A stretch of DNA of 64,000 nt, from assembly GCF_010015445.1 (NCBI RefSeq), contig NC_053126.1, forward strand, positions 20,510,669 to 20,574,668. Reading direction: 5' to 3'. Positions within the stretch are counted from its first letter, which is position 1; each line of letters starts with the position of its first letter. A program made the translations under genes and the position numbers. Of the stretch, positions 33,040-43,318 are shown one piece after another. The notes under the pieces are model-generated. The model was not told the DNA's origin. It made no database searches and saw only the letters and a list, made by a program, of their open reading frames with translations. This stretch comes from Perca fluviatilis (Eukaryota > Chordata > Actinopteri > Perciformes > Percidae).

Positions 33040-36000
33040 GTGTTGCTAATATGAAACCATCCACCACCAATGCAGAGACAACCTCCCAGATCAGCACCGA
33101 GTCCAGGACCACCACAGCAGCAGTCATCGGCATCGTTACTAAGAACAGTAACTTTACCAACAGCAACCCAACTGACTCTACATCAGGTCCAACCGGCACT
33201 ACAAAACTGTCCACCGCAATCCCAGAGACAAGTCTTCCCACCAACACCAGTGAGACTACAAATACAACCACCACACCTGCTCCAGATCGCACACAGACTA
33301 CAAGTACACCCACACCACACACCAGCAATGACACAACTGCTATTACACCGACCCCAAACACCAGCAATGACACAACTGCTATTACACCGACCCCACACGC
33401 CAGCAACGACACAACTGCTATTACACCGACCCCACACGCCAGCAACGACACAACTGCTATTACATCGACCCCAAACACCAGCAACGACACAACTGCTATT
33501 ACACCGACCCCACACACCAGCAACGACACAACTGCTATTACACCGACCCCACACACCAGCAACGACACAACTGCTATTACACCGACCCCACACGCCAGCA
33601 ACGACACAACTGCTATTACACCGACCCCACACACCAGCAACGATACAACTGCTATTACACCGACCCCACACACCAGCAACAACACAACTGCGATTACACC
33701 GATCCCACACACCAGCAACGATACAACTGCTATTACACCGACCCCACACACCAGCAACGATACAACCGCTATTACACCGACCCCACACACCAGCAACGAT
33801 ACAACTGCTATTACACCGACCCCACACACCAGCAACGATACAACTGCTATTACACTGACCCCACACACCAGCAACGATACAACCGCTATTACACCGACCC
33901 CACACACCAGCAACGATACAACTGCTATTACTCTGACCCCACACACCAGCAACGACACAACTGCTATTACATCGACCCCACACACCAGCAACGATACAAC
34001 TGCGATTACACCGACCCCACACACCAGCAATGATACAACTGCTATTACACCGACCCCACACACCAGCAATGACACAACTGCGATTACACCGACCCCACAC
34101 ACCAGCAACGATACAACTGCTATTACACCGACCCCACACACCAGCAACGATACAACCTCCATTACAGCCATGACACAATCGAGCAACATCACAACAACTG
34201 CACGAACCAGCAACAGCACAGCAAGTACAAATACAGTAACCCCAGGAATCTCTACAGCTGTACTAACTTCAACTACACTAACAAACTCTACTCACACCTC
34301 TACTGAGAATGCCACATACACCACCACACCCTCATTCTCAACTATCATCACAAATGCAACACTCAACCCCTCTGGAACCCCACCCTCTTCACCCACCTCC
34401 ATCTCTACCTCCAGCACTCTCCCTGCAAACACCTCCCCAGGAAGTAGCACCGCACCCCCCAGTGGAAGTAACACCACCCTTAGTCCCTCAACAACAACCT
34501 CAGGAGGTAGGACTAACAGCATGATGATGTGTGTTGTTACAGAGTAATATACTTTAACATGCAGGTGAGTAGGAATTCAGCAAGGACCATGAGTTAAGGT
34601 TGCATTCAGGTCTCTGAATGCAGATTTTTGAATGACACAGCCTTTGAACCTTTTTCTTTCAACAACTTCATATGTTATTAATAAGACTCAGAGTCATGCA
34701 CTACAATGCTGTACTTATGCACATAATGTAGCTCTATGAGAAGCACTCTGTTTAAATGTCCTTGGATTGATTTGTACTCTTTTTATGTTAAAGTGACCAA
34801 CCATACCACTTTGACTCATTCAACTGAACCAACTAGTGGCAAAACAACAGCCTCATCTACCACCACTCCAACCTCCACCACCCCCACCCCCACCATAAGT
34901 ACTGTTACCACCTTCACTGGCACCACCCTGCGACCAACAGACATCACCACCAAAAACTCCACCACCACTCCAATCTCCACCACCACCACCATCAGTACTG
35001 GTACCACCATCCCTGGCACCACCCTGCGACCAACAGACATCACCACCAACAACTCCACCACCACTCCAATCTCCACCACCACCACCATCAGTACTGGTAC
35101 CACCTTCACTGGCACCACCCTGCGACCAACAGACATCACCACCAACAACTCCACCACCACTCCAATCTCCACCACCACCACCATCAGTACTGGTTCCACC
35201 ATCACTGGCATCACCCTGCGACCAACAGACATCACCACCAACAACTCCACCACAGCTGCCCCATCCCTCCCTCCAGTCATAGGTGCGTACTTTTCTCATC
35301 TCAAGTTCATTGTCCAGGTGCATGATTTCATCGAAACACCTCAATCAGACAAAATTATAAAAGTAACTAAGTAAGTAAGTAAATAAGTTTCTTGGTTGGA
35401 ATCAAATCCTGCCTACACAAGGAGCCACATTGCAAGAGATAATTACTTTTTGTTTTTTGTGTTAAAATTTGTAACAATCAGGAAAAAAAATTATATATTT
35501 GATTAAATCAATATTTAATATTGATATTATTAATTATTATTTATTTTTATTTTTATTATTATTATTAATATTTTAATATAGTTCAATCAATATTTTTTAA
35601 ATAACTAAATCAAACCATAATGTAAACAATGTGACAATGTGAAAGGGGTCGCTCTTAGTGTTTGTCAGAATTTGCAGCTCCCCTCAGCTATACAAAGCTT
35701 TATAGTGAGTTTCAGCTCATTGTTTAGCTGTCCGGCCCAAAACTTTACTGGTTCACTCTTACTGCTGTCATAGCGTTGTCTTGGCTGCAGCAGGCAGCAG
35801 TTGTCAACAAAAAAGCTCTGATAAGCCTACTGTACACTATATGCTCAGCTCCAGATGGCAGACTGCCACAGTTAGCAACTAGCTGGTGAACAAAGTGGAG
35901 TTAAATAGCTAGATATTTCTATCAGGAGTTGGTAGAGACCAAACAGTGCTAAAGGAGAGTGACTATTGGACATACATGTATCAGGTGGCCAGAAACACGA

Positions 36001-37629
36001 CTCTAATTGAATGATAATGTTGCTGGATGTGTAAATAAGCAGTCCTGTTTGCGATCACAATTGCCTTTTCAACTCAAAAGGTGATGGTTGTGTTCACAAC
36101 CTCTTTCTACTGCCCCCAAGTGGTAAAAAAACAGTAATTGCAGATTTTACAAATTTAGTTCACATGAGAAAAGAAAATTAGATGGCCAGTTGTTTAATGC
36201 ATTATTTTTCTTCCATCTCTCATCAGTGTGCCCTGCCGTCTCATGCCCACCTGAAAGCATATGTCTTAATGGTACTTGCCAGTGTCTGTCTGGTAGCTTC
36301 CTGATGAATGACCGCTGTGCACCCGGTAAGAATATAACAACATTGCATGTCTGGTCAGATGAGAAATGACCATAACAAAATGGGGTGGTGGCGGTAAAAA
36401 GGAAAACGTCGTCTTTTTCTTATCTCTCCTCATCTTTATTCAGCTCAAGTGTTCCCAGGCCAGCTTCATATCACCTCCTTGACATTTAATAATGAAATGA
36501 GCAACAGGTCCTCAGCAATATTCCAACAGACGGCGGCTAACATCTCAGCAGCGGTAGGTTGTGAGCTCACAGAGCATTTTGAATTTCTATAAAGAATGCA
36601 CCTCTCTCTCAGTCATTAAACCACATGCTTATTCTGGTTCACAGCTCAGAGACGCCCTCAAAGATCTGCAGGGGTATAAACAGTCTGATGTTGTGCAGCT
36701 TGAGTGAGTATTTTGTCTTTCTCTTCTGCAGAAAGATAATATGTAATATGTTACCAATGTTTTTTTAAGCCTTTTTTGGTGCTTTTCTTTAATTCTCTAG
36801 ACCAGGAAGTGTGCAAGCAACTGTAAATAACATATTTGAAAACACCATCGTAACTCAAGAGTCTGTTGATCAGGCTATTAAGAACGCTAAAGCAGCAAAT
36901 GGATTGTTGGCTAACGCGTCATTTACAGGTGAGTACTGCTAGTACACCGATTGATTTTGGTTGAGAGCTTGACATGTATGAGCAACAGGCTACATTATTT
37001 CAAGAAGATGTTTTTTTTTCTCACACACCTGTTTTACATCTTCTCTGTCTTAGCTACAAACCTGTGTGAGCAGACACCATTACCCTGTGATATCTCCACT
37101 ACAATATGCAGAAATACAAGTGGCCGGGCTGTTTGTTCCTGTAAAAAAGGCTACATCTCTCTACGTCCGTTCTCCATCAACAGCTGCAGAGGTACAAGTG
37201 ACTATTTTATATTCTTTAGACTAGGTTTAAATTAGCAAACTGGAACATGTTGCTGTGGTACTTATGTTGTGTCGTTCATGTTAAAAAATGTGTAATCTCT
37301 ACAATGTTCTGCTGGCCTGGCACTATAGATTATTAAAGCTTAATGTATAGAACTGATGACCAACAGCGTCTGAGACAAGCTCAAGTGACGTTTTCCCAGC
37401 TGATCTAAAGTTAAAGAAAACTGTAACAGAACCTTCTTATCCCCAGTTAAAAAACTTGTTTGTGAGAATGAGGGGGAGAAACAACAGGGAGCGCGACTCA
37501 GAGACAAGGTCAAGAGCTGTAGCCTTTTCTCCATGCCGACCCTTGACTCTTATTTCATTTATCTCTCTAATTTATTTCTTTTTAAAGGGGGGTTGTTTCC
37601 CCGGAAACAAGTGGAAGAATCACAGCTTC

Positions 37630-37698
<69 letters not shown>

Positions 37699-40600
37699 TT
37701 CTCTCTTGAGGGTTGTGATCAAGGAGACTGGCTATAGGAAGACAGTTCCTTTCCCAGAAAATACATAATGCACCATTATATAATTGTTAGTAATGGTCAT
37801 CATGCAGCCTACATATAAAGAGGCTCATATTGTGCTCATGATTTCCTTGCGTGTGCAACCAGGCGTATTGTACGTCTCCATCAACCGTGACTGAGTCTGA
37901 AACTGTAGCTTGTTTTATGTTCTTATTTCAATGTCTTTGTGCAAAACATTGTGTGTTTAAATTATTGTGTTTTTATTTGTAGCTTGTCCAAGTGGGTCGA
38001 GGGCAGTGGGAGATATGTGTCAACCGTGAGTAAACACACTTTTAATTTTGTTTACAGGGTAACTTTTTATGTGCAGGTGGGTGTATTTCTGTCTCCAGTA
38101 GCTCATTAACATGCATGTCGGCTCTTAAATACAAATGTCATTGTGTTTAAATGCTCTGTTTTGTCTTTCAGATGTGCATTTGGATACGCTGGCTTCAACT
38201 GCAATGATTGTGAGTAATAACACTATGATGCAGCAGCAGTAGTAACAATCTAAATATAATTATTTATATTTCATATAAATATGAAAATCTAAATATGTGT
38301 TCATGTGTGTGTTTAAAGCCTCTCTGCTGGCAGTGGTGGTCATCTCCTGTGTACTGGGAGGAGTTCTTCTCATCATTGTCCTGGCTTTGGTCATATACTT
38401 TTGCTGGTGAGCATATTAAAGTGCCCATATTATGAAAAAAACACTTTTTCTGGTATTTGGGGTGTTATTTTGTGTCTCTGGTGCTTCCACACACATACAA
38501 ACTTTGAAAAAAATCCATCCATGCTGTTTTGAGTGAGATACGGTTTCTGAATGTGTCCTGCCTTCAGTCTCCTGGTGAGCTGTTCAAAATCGGCTCGGAC
38601 TGTGACGTCACAATCCGAAATGAGCTGGCTAACCGCAACCGTTAGCTCGTAGCGTTAGCATTAGCATGCTAACGCTAATGCTAACACTAGCATGGTACCT
38701 CGTTCTCAATAGCAAAGCACTGCTACAACACACACAAGTTCACCATAATCTACAAAAGAACTACTTACATGTGTGCCCTCATTTAGAAGTCTCCCAGCTA
38801 ATCCTGCCTTGTAACTGACTGAAGTTGGAGAAACAGCCTGTCTTTTACTTCTATGGAGCTAGCTAGCTGACATGATCTACATCTGAGCTACTGAGCATGT
38901 GCGAGTGCAATCAAAGATAGTACAGAAGAAGAAGAAGAAAAGAGGTCTCACTGTAGCTAAAACAGAAACCAGGTGAAAAGAGGATCTACAGCAGTGAGAG
39001 AGAGCTGTGCAGTACAACAAAAATATGGTGTTTTTTGAAAATTAAACCATGTAAACCTATTCTGGTACAACCTTAAAATACAATTATGAACCTGAAAATG
39101 AGTATAATATGGGCGCTTTAAAAAAACTCCTATGCTCACACTTTGACCCACATTAGCCTGTAAATATTTAGCAAATATATGGCTTTGGTTATTTGCAAAA
39201 GTGGATTTTAGAAGAAAGTGTGTATCTTTTTTTCCCCTATATTTCTATGGGTAGTTCAGACCTCTTTCACATTGAAATGTAATCACTTTAATGCTATCAA
39301 AGCAGTTATATATAACCTAGATGTCTAAAAAGCTCACCTTTCACACCAGAAAAACTTAAAATGGATCAATTGTTGGATTTGAAAAAGAAAAGAATATGCA
39401 TGCACATTTTACATTCTTCAATGTCTGTACATCAGGAGGAGATGTTCAAAGAGCAAGCCGGACTACAGTAGCAGTCCATACTCATCAGGTGACATAAACC
39501 AGCCCTGGCCCACTGGCATCACCCCTATCCCCCGTGCCTCCTCTAACTGTTATGAAGCTCCTCCCATAGAGATGGCAGAAGGGGCCAGCACTCGTGTCCT
39601 GGTAGACAAAAATCATCAAGCCAACGGATTGGTGAGTTATCCCACGTCGTCTCTGTCGTCTGAATTACCTACCACTAATCCTCAGACTCACTGTCTTGCA
39701 CAGTGTTGATCATCCACCAAATCCGCCTATAGTTTTTGCGATGTCTACCATCTTGCGTCTAGATTGCATCTGCTTATTAACTTGAAACCCAGCCAGTAGG
39801 CATGGATTTGATCGTTTGCAGGTGAAAAATACATCTAAGTGTAGGATAAATCTGGCTGTTGTGTTCTGGCTGTGTTACGTTAGGTTGAAAAGTGAAACTG
39901 TTGTTTCAACATCATTTTAATGACTACATTTCACCGTGTAATTGGGACCTGCTATACCTGCTATTAAAACACTGTCTTTTAAATGTGTTTTTAAGCTCCT
40001 AAATTTGAAAGTTAGCTTAGTTTTTAACCCTAGCCACCTGGATGTGATTTGACCTGCAAATCAACAAATCCATGCTCACTGGGCACACATCTTGTATCAG
40101 TTCAGAGACAGATTAGATCATTTGATGATATGTTTTCAATCCAGCACACACCAGTATGTTATACCCATTCATCCAGAATGCATATTTCGTGCTAGCATGT
40201 AGCTCCCTCCCATGCGCCCTGCTTTGCCTGACTCCCAGTGTGTTGCTTTAGGGGTTTCAGCCGAAGCTCAAAGGATGGAAAAAGGTAAGGCATGGCATTG
40301 CTGTAAGTTTCTGATTTGCCCCCTGCTGATTTAGATGGGCCACATAGTAATAATTAAGGTGGCAGGATTTCCGGGTTATGGGAAGCTTCATGAAACATCT
40401 CTGATAGTTGTGGAAAGCCATGTGCTTTCATCTACATGTGAATGTAGTGAGTGACAGTTCAAAGAAGCTCAGCTGATGCTAGTTTGGGAATAGTCACTTT
40501 CACCACACATTGGTGACGGCGGTTACTTATGTATGTCTGCTTGGCTTTTGTATATGAATGTTTGAAGTCTCTACATCTGAAAGACACTAATACACTGCTT

Positions 40601-40748
40601 GTTTCCACTGACATTCTAGTCGGGATCATACGATCTCAACCCAGATGCAATGCACACCTTCAAAGGTAAAAATCCATCCCGTTACTCCTATCTGGTTCAA
40701 GGCCATGAGAACCCCTACTTCTTACCAGGAGAGGACAAGAGGAACTGA
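33040..40748 (+). CDS. muc13: Mucin-13-type transmembrane mucin (EGF-SEA-EGF-EGF-TM), 13 exons
   Basis: Exons: 33040-34506, 34794-35282, 36227-36325, 36444-36553, 36645-36703, 36801-36928, 37054-37191, 37983-38025, 38172-38209, 38319-38406, 39436-39631, 40252-40284, 40620-40748. All have GT/AG borders and matching phases. The order is: two Thr/Ser tandem-repeat exons; an EGF-like exon (CPAVSCPPESIC...CQC); a SEA domain over three exons with the GSV cleavage-type motif in EPGSVQATVNNIF; two more EGF-like units (LCEQTPLPC...CSC and ACPSG...CAFGYAGFNC); one membrane span (AVVVISCVLGGVLLIIVLAL) with a Trp-Arg-Arg stop-transfer; and a ~115-residue tail with CYEAPP, YSYL and NPYF, ending KRN-stop. 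MUC13 has exactly this order and is an apical epithelial mucin. With the signal exon at 15827 the frame gives 1022 residues. The first exon border (33040 or 33003) is uncertain. Confidence 0.85.
33310..34167 (+). repeat. 39-bp coding minisatellite, 22 units (mucin repeat 1)
   Basis: The unit encodes TPTPHTSNDTTAI (13 residues). I count 22 copies by the SN(D/N)TT core. Variants are HA for HT (copies 3, 4, 8), N for H (2, 5), I or L for T/P, and S for P. GAC/GAT alternation is not random along the array. Each unit has six Ser/Thr for O-glycans and one NDT (or NNT) N-glycosylation sequon. Because 39 is a multiple of three, several other frames are also open through the array; these are artefacts. 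Confidence 0.95.
34907..35282 (+). repeat. 96-bp coding repeat, about four units (mucin repeat 2)
   Basis: The unit encodes 32 residues, TTFTGTTLRPTDITT(K/N)NST then TTPISTTTTISTG. Copies start at 34907, 35003 and 35099; the fourth, at 35195, diverges into a Pro-rich end. It is a separate exon and unrelated in sequence to the 39-bp array. NNST/KNST again supplies N-glycosylation sequons. Confidence 0.93.
35630..36110. mobile_element. MITE fragment related (inverted) to 50560-51055
   Basis: The intronic segment includes GGCTGCAGCAGGCAGCAG, AGCTAGATATTTCTATCAGG and AGTTGGTAGAGACC. Their reverse complements occur at 50.7-50.9 kb (CACCAACTCCTGAGAAGCAA, CTGCCTACTGCAGCC). It sits in the mucin intron between the second repeat exon and the first EGF exon, next to an AT-rich tract at 35500-35600. 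Confidence 0.5.
37626..37710. repeat. (TC)n microsatellite
   Basis: About 80 bases of CT repeat with a few TTTC interruptions, in the mucin intron between the second and third EGF exons. Confidence 0.95.
38416..39121. mobile_element. TTAA-flanked MITE, copy A
   Basis: The left end is TTAAAGTGCCCATATTATG and the right end ATAATATGGGCGCTTTAA. TTAA at both borders indicates a piggyBac-type target. The copy lies in the intron after the mucin membrane-span exon. Inside are TGACGTCACAATCCGAAATG and an imperfect GTTAGCATTAGCATGCTAAC palindrome. A near-identical copy lies inverted at 43319-44026. Confidence 0.9.
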
Positions 40749-41540
40749 TGAAGTCCATGCAGAAATGAGGAGCGTGGGATAAAAAAGAAACCAATGATTT
40801 AAAACTCTGTCTACAGGTTTCCTGAGCAGGATCAGGTTATTTATTCATTCTTGAACTTGCTTTTATTAATGATAAATCATAAAAGACATTTCTTTACTGG
40901 GAAACAGCCACAAAAGAGATTTATTCAAACCAGCAGCAAGAACATTAATATTATGTCTGTTCTTTGAAAAGAGCTAAATGCTGCAGATCATAACCAGTAG
41001 ATGTTGCTGTTGCTTACTGTAATTTGACTTTTTTATGCTTTTAAGAAATCATCCTTTAGTATTTTTAAATGAAGCTTCTTATATTGATAATTGCACTAAA
41101 GTGTTTGTTAAGTTTACCACCAGTTTTCCTCTGAAATCAAAGGTAAATTGAATGTGGGCTTTCAGGGGCTACTGAATATTTTTCTTATGGTTTTTTTTTT
41201 TGAAAAACTAATCTTGTACAACTCAAAAGGGGCTGGATCCCCAGTTGGGGGTACTTTTTAAAGGGATTCATATTGTAGCTTTCTAAATGTGAGTACTCTT
41301 TGAAGCTGCACTTGCAAAATGTGCCTGTTTTTAATCGTCTGTTTGACAAACAGGAAACATACAAAGCTGGTGATAATACCTATCTCCTGGATGTGCCAAT
41401 TATCACGTGAATACATTTCTTTTGAAAACTCATATATACAGTATATATACAGTACAGGCCAAAAGTTTGGACACACCTTCTCATTCAATGCGTTTCTTTT
41501 ATTTTCATGACTATTTAACTTGTAGATAAAAAACATCGTC

Positions 41541-42137
41541 TTATATTCTAGTTTCTTCAAAGTAGCCACCCTTTGCTCTGATTACTGCTTTGCACACTCT
41601 TGGCATTCTGTTGATGAGCTTCAAGAGGTAGTCACCTGAAATGGTTTTCCAACAGTCTTGAAGGAGTTCCCAGAGATGCTTAGCACTTGTTGGCCCTTTT
41701 GCCTTCACTCTGCGGTCCAGTTCACCCCAAACCATCTCGATTGGGTTCAGGTCCGGTGACTGTGGAGGCCAGGTCATCTGGCGCAGCACTTCATCACTCT
41801 CCTTCTTGGCCAAATAGCCCTTACACAGCCTGGAGGTGTGTTTGGGGTCATTGTCCTGTTGAAAAATAAATGATGGTCCAACTAAACACAAACCAGATGT
41901 GATGGCATGTCGCTGCAGGATGCTGTGGTAGCCATGCTGGTTCAGTATGCCTTCAATTTTGAATAAATCCCCAACAGTGTCACCAGCAAAGCACCCCCAC
42001 ACCATCACACCTCCTCCTCCATGCTTCACGGTGGGAACCAGGCATGTAGAATCCATCCGTTCACCTTTTCTGCGTCGCACAAAGACACGGCGGTTGGAAC
42101 CAAGGATCTCAAATTTGGACTCATCAGACCAAAGCAC
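41541..42137 (-). pseudogene. Tc1 transposase, catalytic C-terminal part
   Basis: The minus-strand frame has VMVWGCFA, IFQQDNDPKHTS (second catalytic Asp) and WPPQSPDLNPIEMVWGELDR (catalytic Glu), with 34 residues between D and E, as in Tc1 (DD34E). The first Asp is in LWSDESKFEI at the start. The N-terminal paired-type DNA-binding region is missing, so it cannot make a working enzyme. The fragment is otherwise open for 198 residues, suggesting recent insertion. Confidence 0.93.
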
Positions 42138-42164
42138 AGATTTCCACTGGTCTAATGTCCATTC

Positions 42165-42222
42165 CTATTTGACCATGAAGGCCTATCAAGGTGCTATTTG
42201 ACCATGAAGGCCTATCAAGGTG
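42165..42222. repeat. 29-bp tandem duplication inside the Tc1 copy
   Basis: CTATTTGACCATGAAGGCCT plus ATCAAGGTG occurs twice back to back (42165-42193 and 42194-42222). It lies exactly where the truncated transposase meets the opposite arm. Confidence 0.95.
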
Positions 42223-42734
42223 CTATCAAAAAAGCAAAGGGTGGCTACTTTGAGATATCTGAAATATAAGACATGTTTTCAGTTATTTCACACTTTTTTG
42301 TTAAGTACATAATTCCATATGTGTTCATTCATAGTTTTGATGCCTTCAGTGAGAATCTACAATGTAAATAGTCATGAAAATAAAGAAAACGCATTGAATG
42401 AGAAGGTGTGTCCAAACTTTTGGCCTGTACTGTATATATATATATATATATATATATTTATCATTGTGTGTCTGAGATAGTGCACACTTTTATAAGTGGG
42501 ATAAGGTTTTGTAAATAATTAAAGATCTTTTGGCACAGAATGTGTGTGTGCGTGTGTGTATGTATAATGGGAATAAAGTAATTTAAAAACAGTCTTGTTT
42601 CTCATTATTGGTGGATGCTTAAACAGCTTTATTGTCGCCCCATAATTCCGAGTTTTGTGAATTTCTAAATCTTTCTTACAGTCTATTTGTTTCACTAATT
42701 ATTATCTGTGTCGAGTAGGAAGGCACTCTGATAT

Positions 42735-43140
42735 CTGAATAGTTGGTCTACTTTAAGGGATAGTTTGGATCTTTTGAAGTGGTATGAGGTACTTATCCAT
42801 AGTCAGTGTATTACGTTACGTACAGTAGATGGCGGTCAGCACGCTCCCAGTTTAGAGAAGCAGGCAGGAGTACCGAGCCGGAAGCTAAGCAATGTACTGC
42901 TGTGGACACTAGCAGCTAAACTTATTTTAGCCACCCAAAAAAATCCATATCAGTTTAAGTATATGCTATTAAAATATTTTCCCCCTTAACCTTGTCATCA
43001 GACAGCCCTCTACGACAGGCAACTGAAGCCATTATATCGCTCTCTTGAAAGCCACCAGACTCAGCCATTTTACCTGCAGAACACAGGAATTGCTGGTCTA
43101 CCACTGCCTCAATCATTTTGATATATTGGGTTTTAATGAA
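42735..43140 (+). repeat. Dispersed fish repeat (GGGATAGTTTGGATCTTTTG type)
   Basis: It contains AAGGGATAGTTTGGATCTTT, GTATGAGGTACTTATCCATAG, AGTAGATGGCGGTCAGCACG, CAATGTACTGCTGTGGAC and GTCATCAGACAGCCCTCTAC. I recall this order from a very common percomorph repeat. No coding content. Confidence 0.7.
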
Positions 43141-43318
43141 GTCTGAAGAAAAGAAAAAATATATTTAAAGGGACATTTTTTTTGGAAAAAGACTAATTTA
43201 GCAATAATTATTATATTATGAATTCATTATACACATAGGCTACAGTAAGGATTAAATGTTCAGTGTAGAATTATGGAGCTGTTATTCTATGTACCATAGA
43301 CTATGTAATAAAGAGGTA

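Larger units (their letters stand above)
41448..42434. mobile_element. Tc1/mariner element, rearranged copy
   Basis: CAGTACAGGCC (41450) and GGCCTGTACTG (42432) are the ends, bordered by TA on both sides. The terminal inverted repeat continues as AAAAGTTTGGACACACCTTC, then TCATTCAATGCGTTT. The ~983-bp copy is shorter than the ~1.6 kb of complete relatives. Both arms contain the transposase 3'-end sequence (GGTGGCTACTTTGA and its reverse), so it looks like two 3' ends joined head to head. Confidence 0.9.
40749..42600 (+). other. muc13: Probable mucin 3'UTR with poly(A) signal
   Basis: After the stop at 40748 no AATAAA appears until 42572-42577, within GGGAATAAAGTAATTT, just past the Tc1 insertion. 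A GT-rich tract (42541-42562) lies before it. If this signal is used, the transcript includes the whole Tc1 copy. An earlier non-canonical signal is possible. Confidence 0.45.

Noticed and set aside
32990..34219. Long minus-strand open frames (331 and 409 codons) across 33-34.2 kb, and a second + frame of 262 codons
   Set aside because: They are by-products of the 39-bp repeat, whose length is a multiple of three. The + frame encoding the Thr-rich mucin repeat continues through proper splice sites into EGF and SEA exons; the others do not.
34816..35344. Minus-strand Gly/Val-rich open frames over the 96-bp array
   Set aside because: Same cause: antisense of a stop-free coding repeat.
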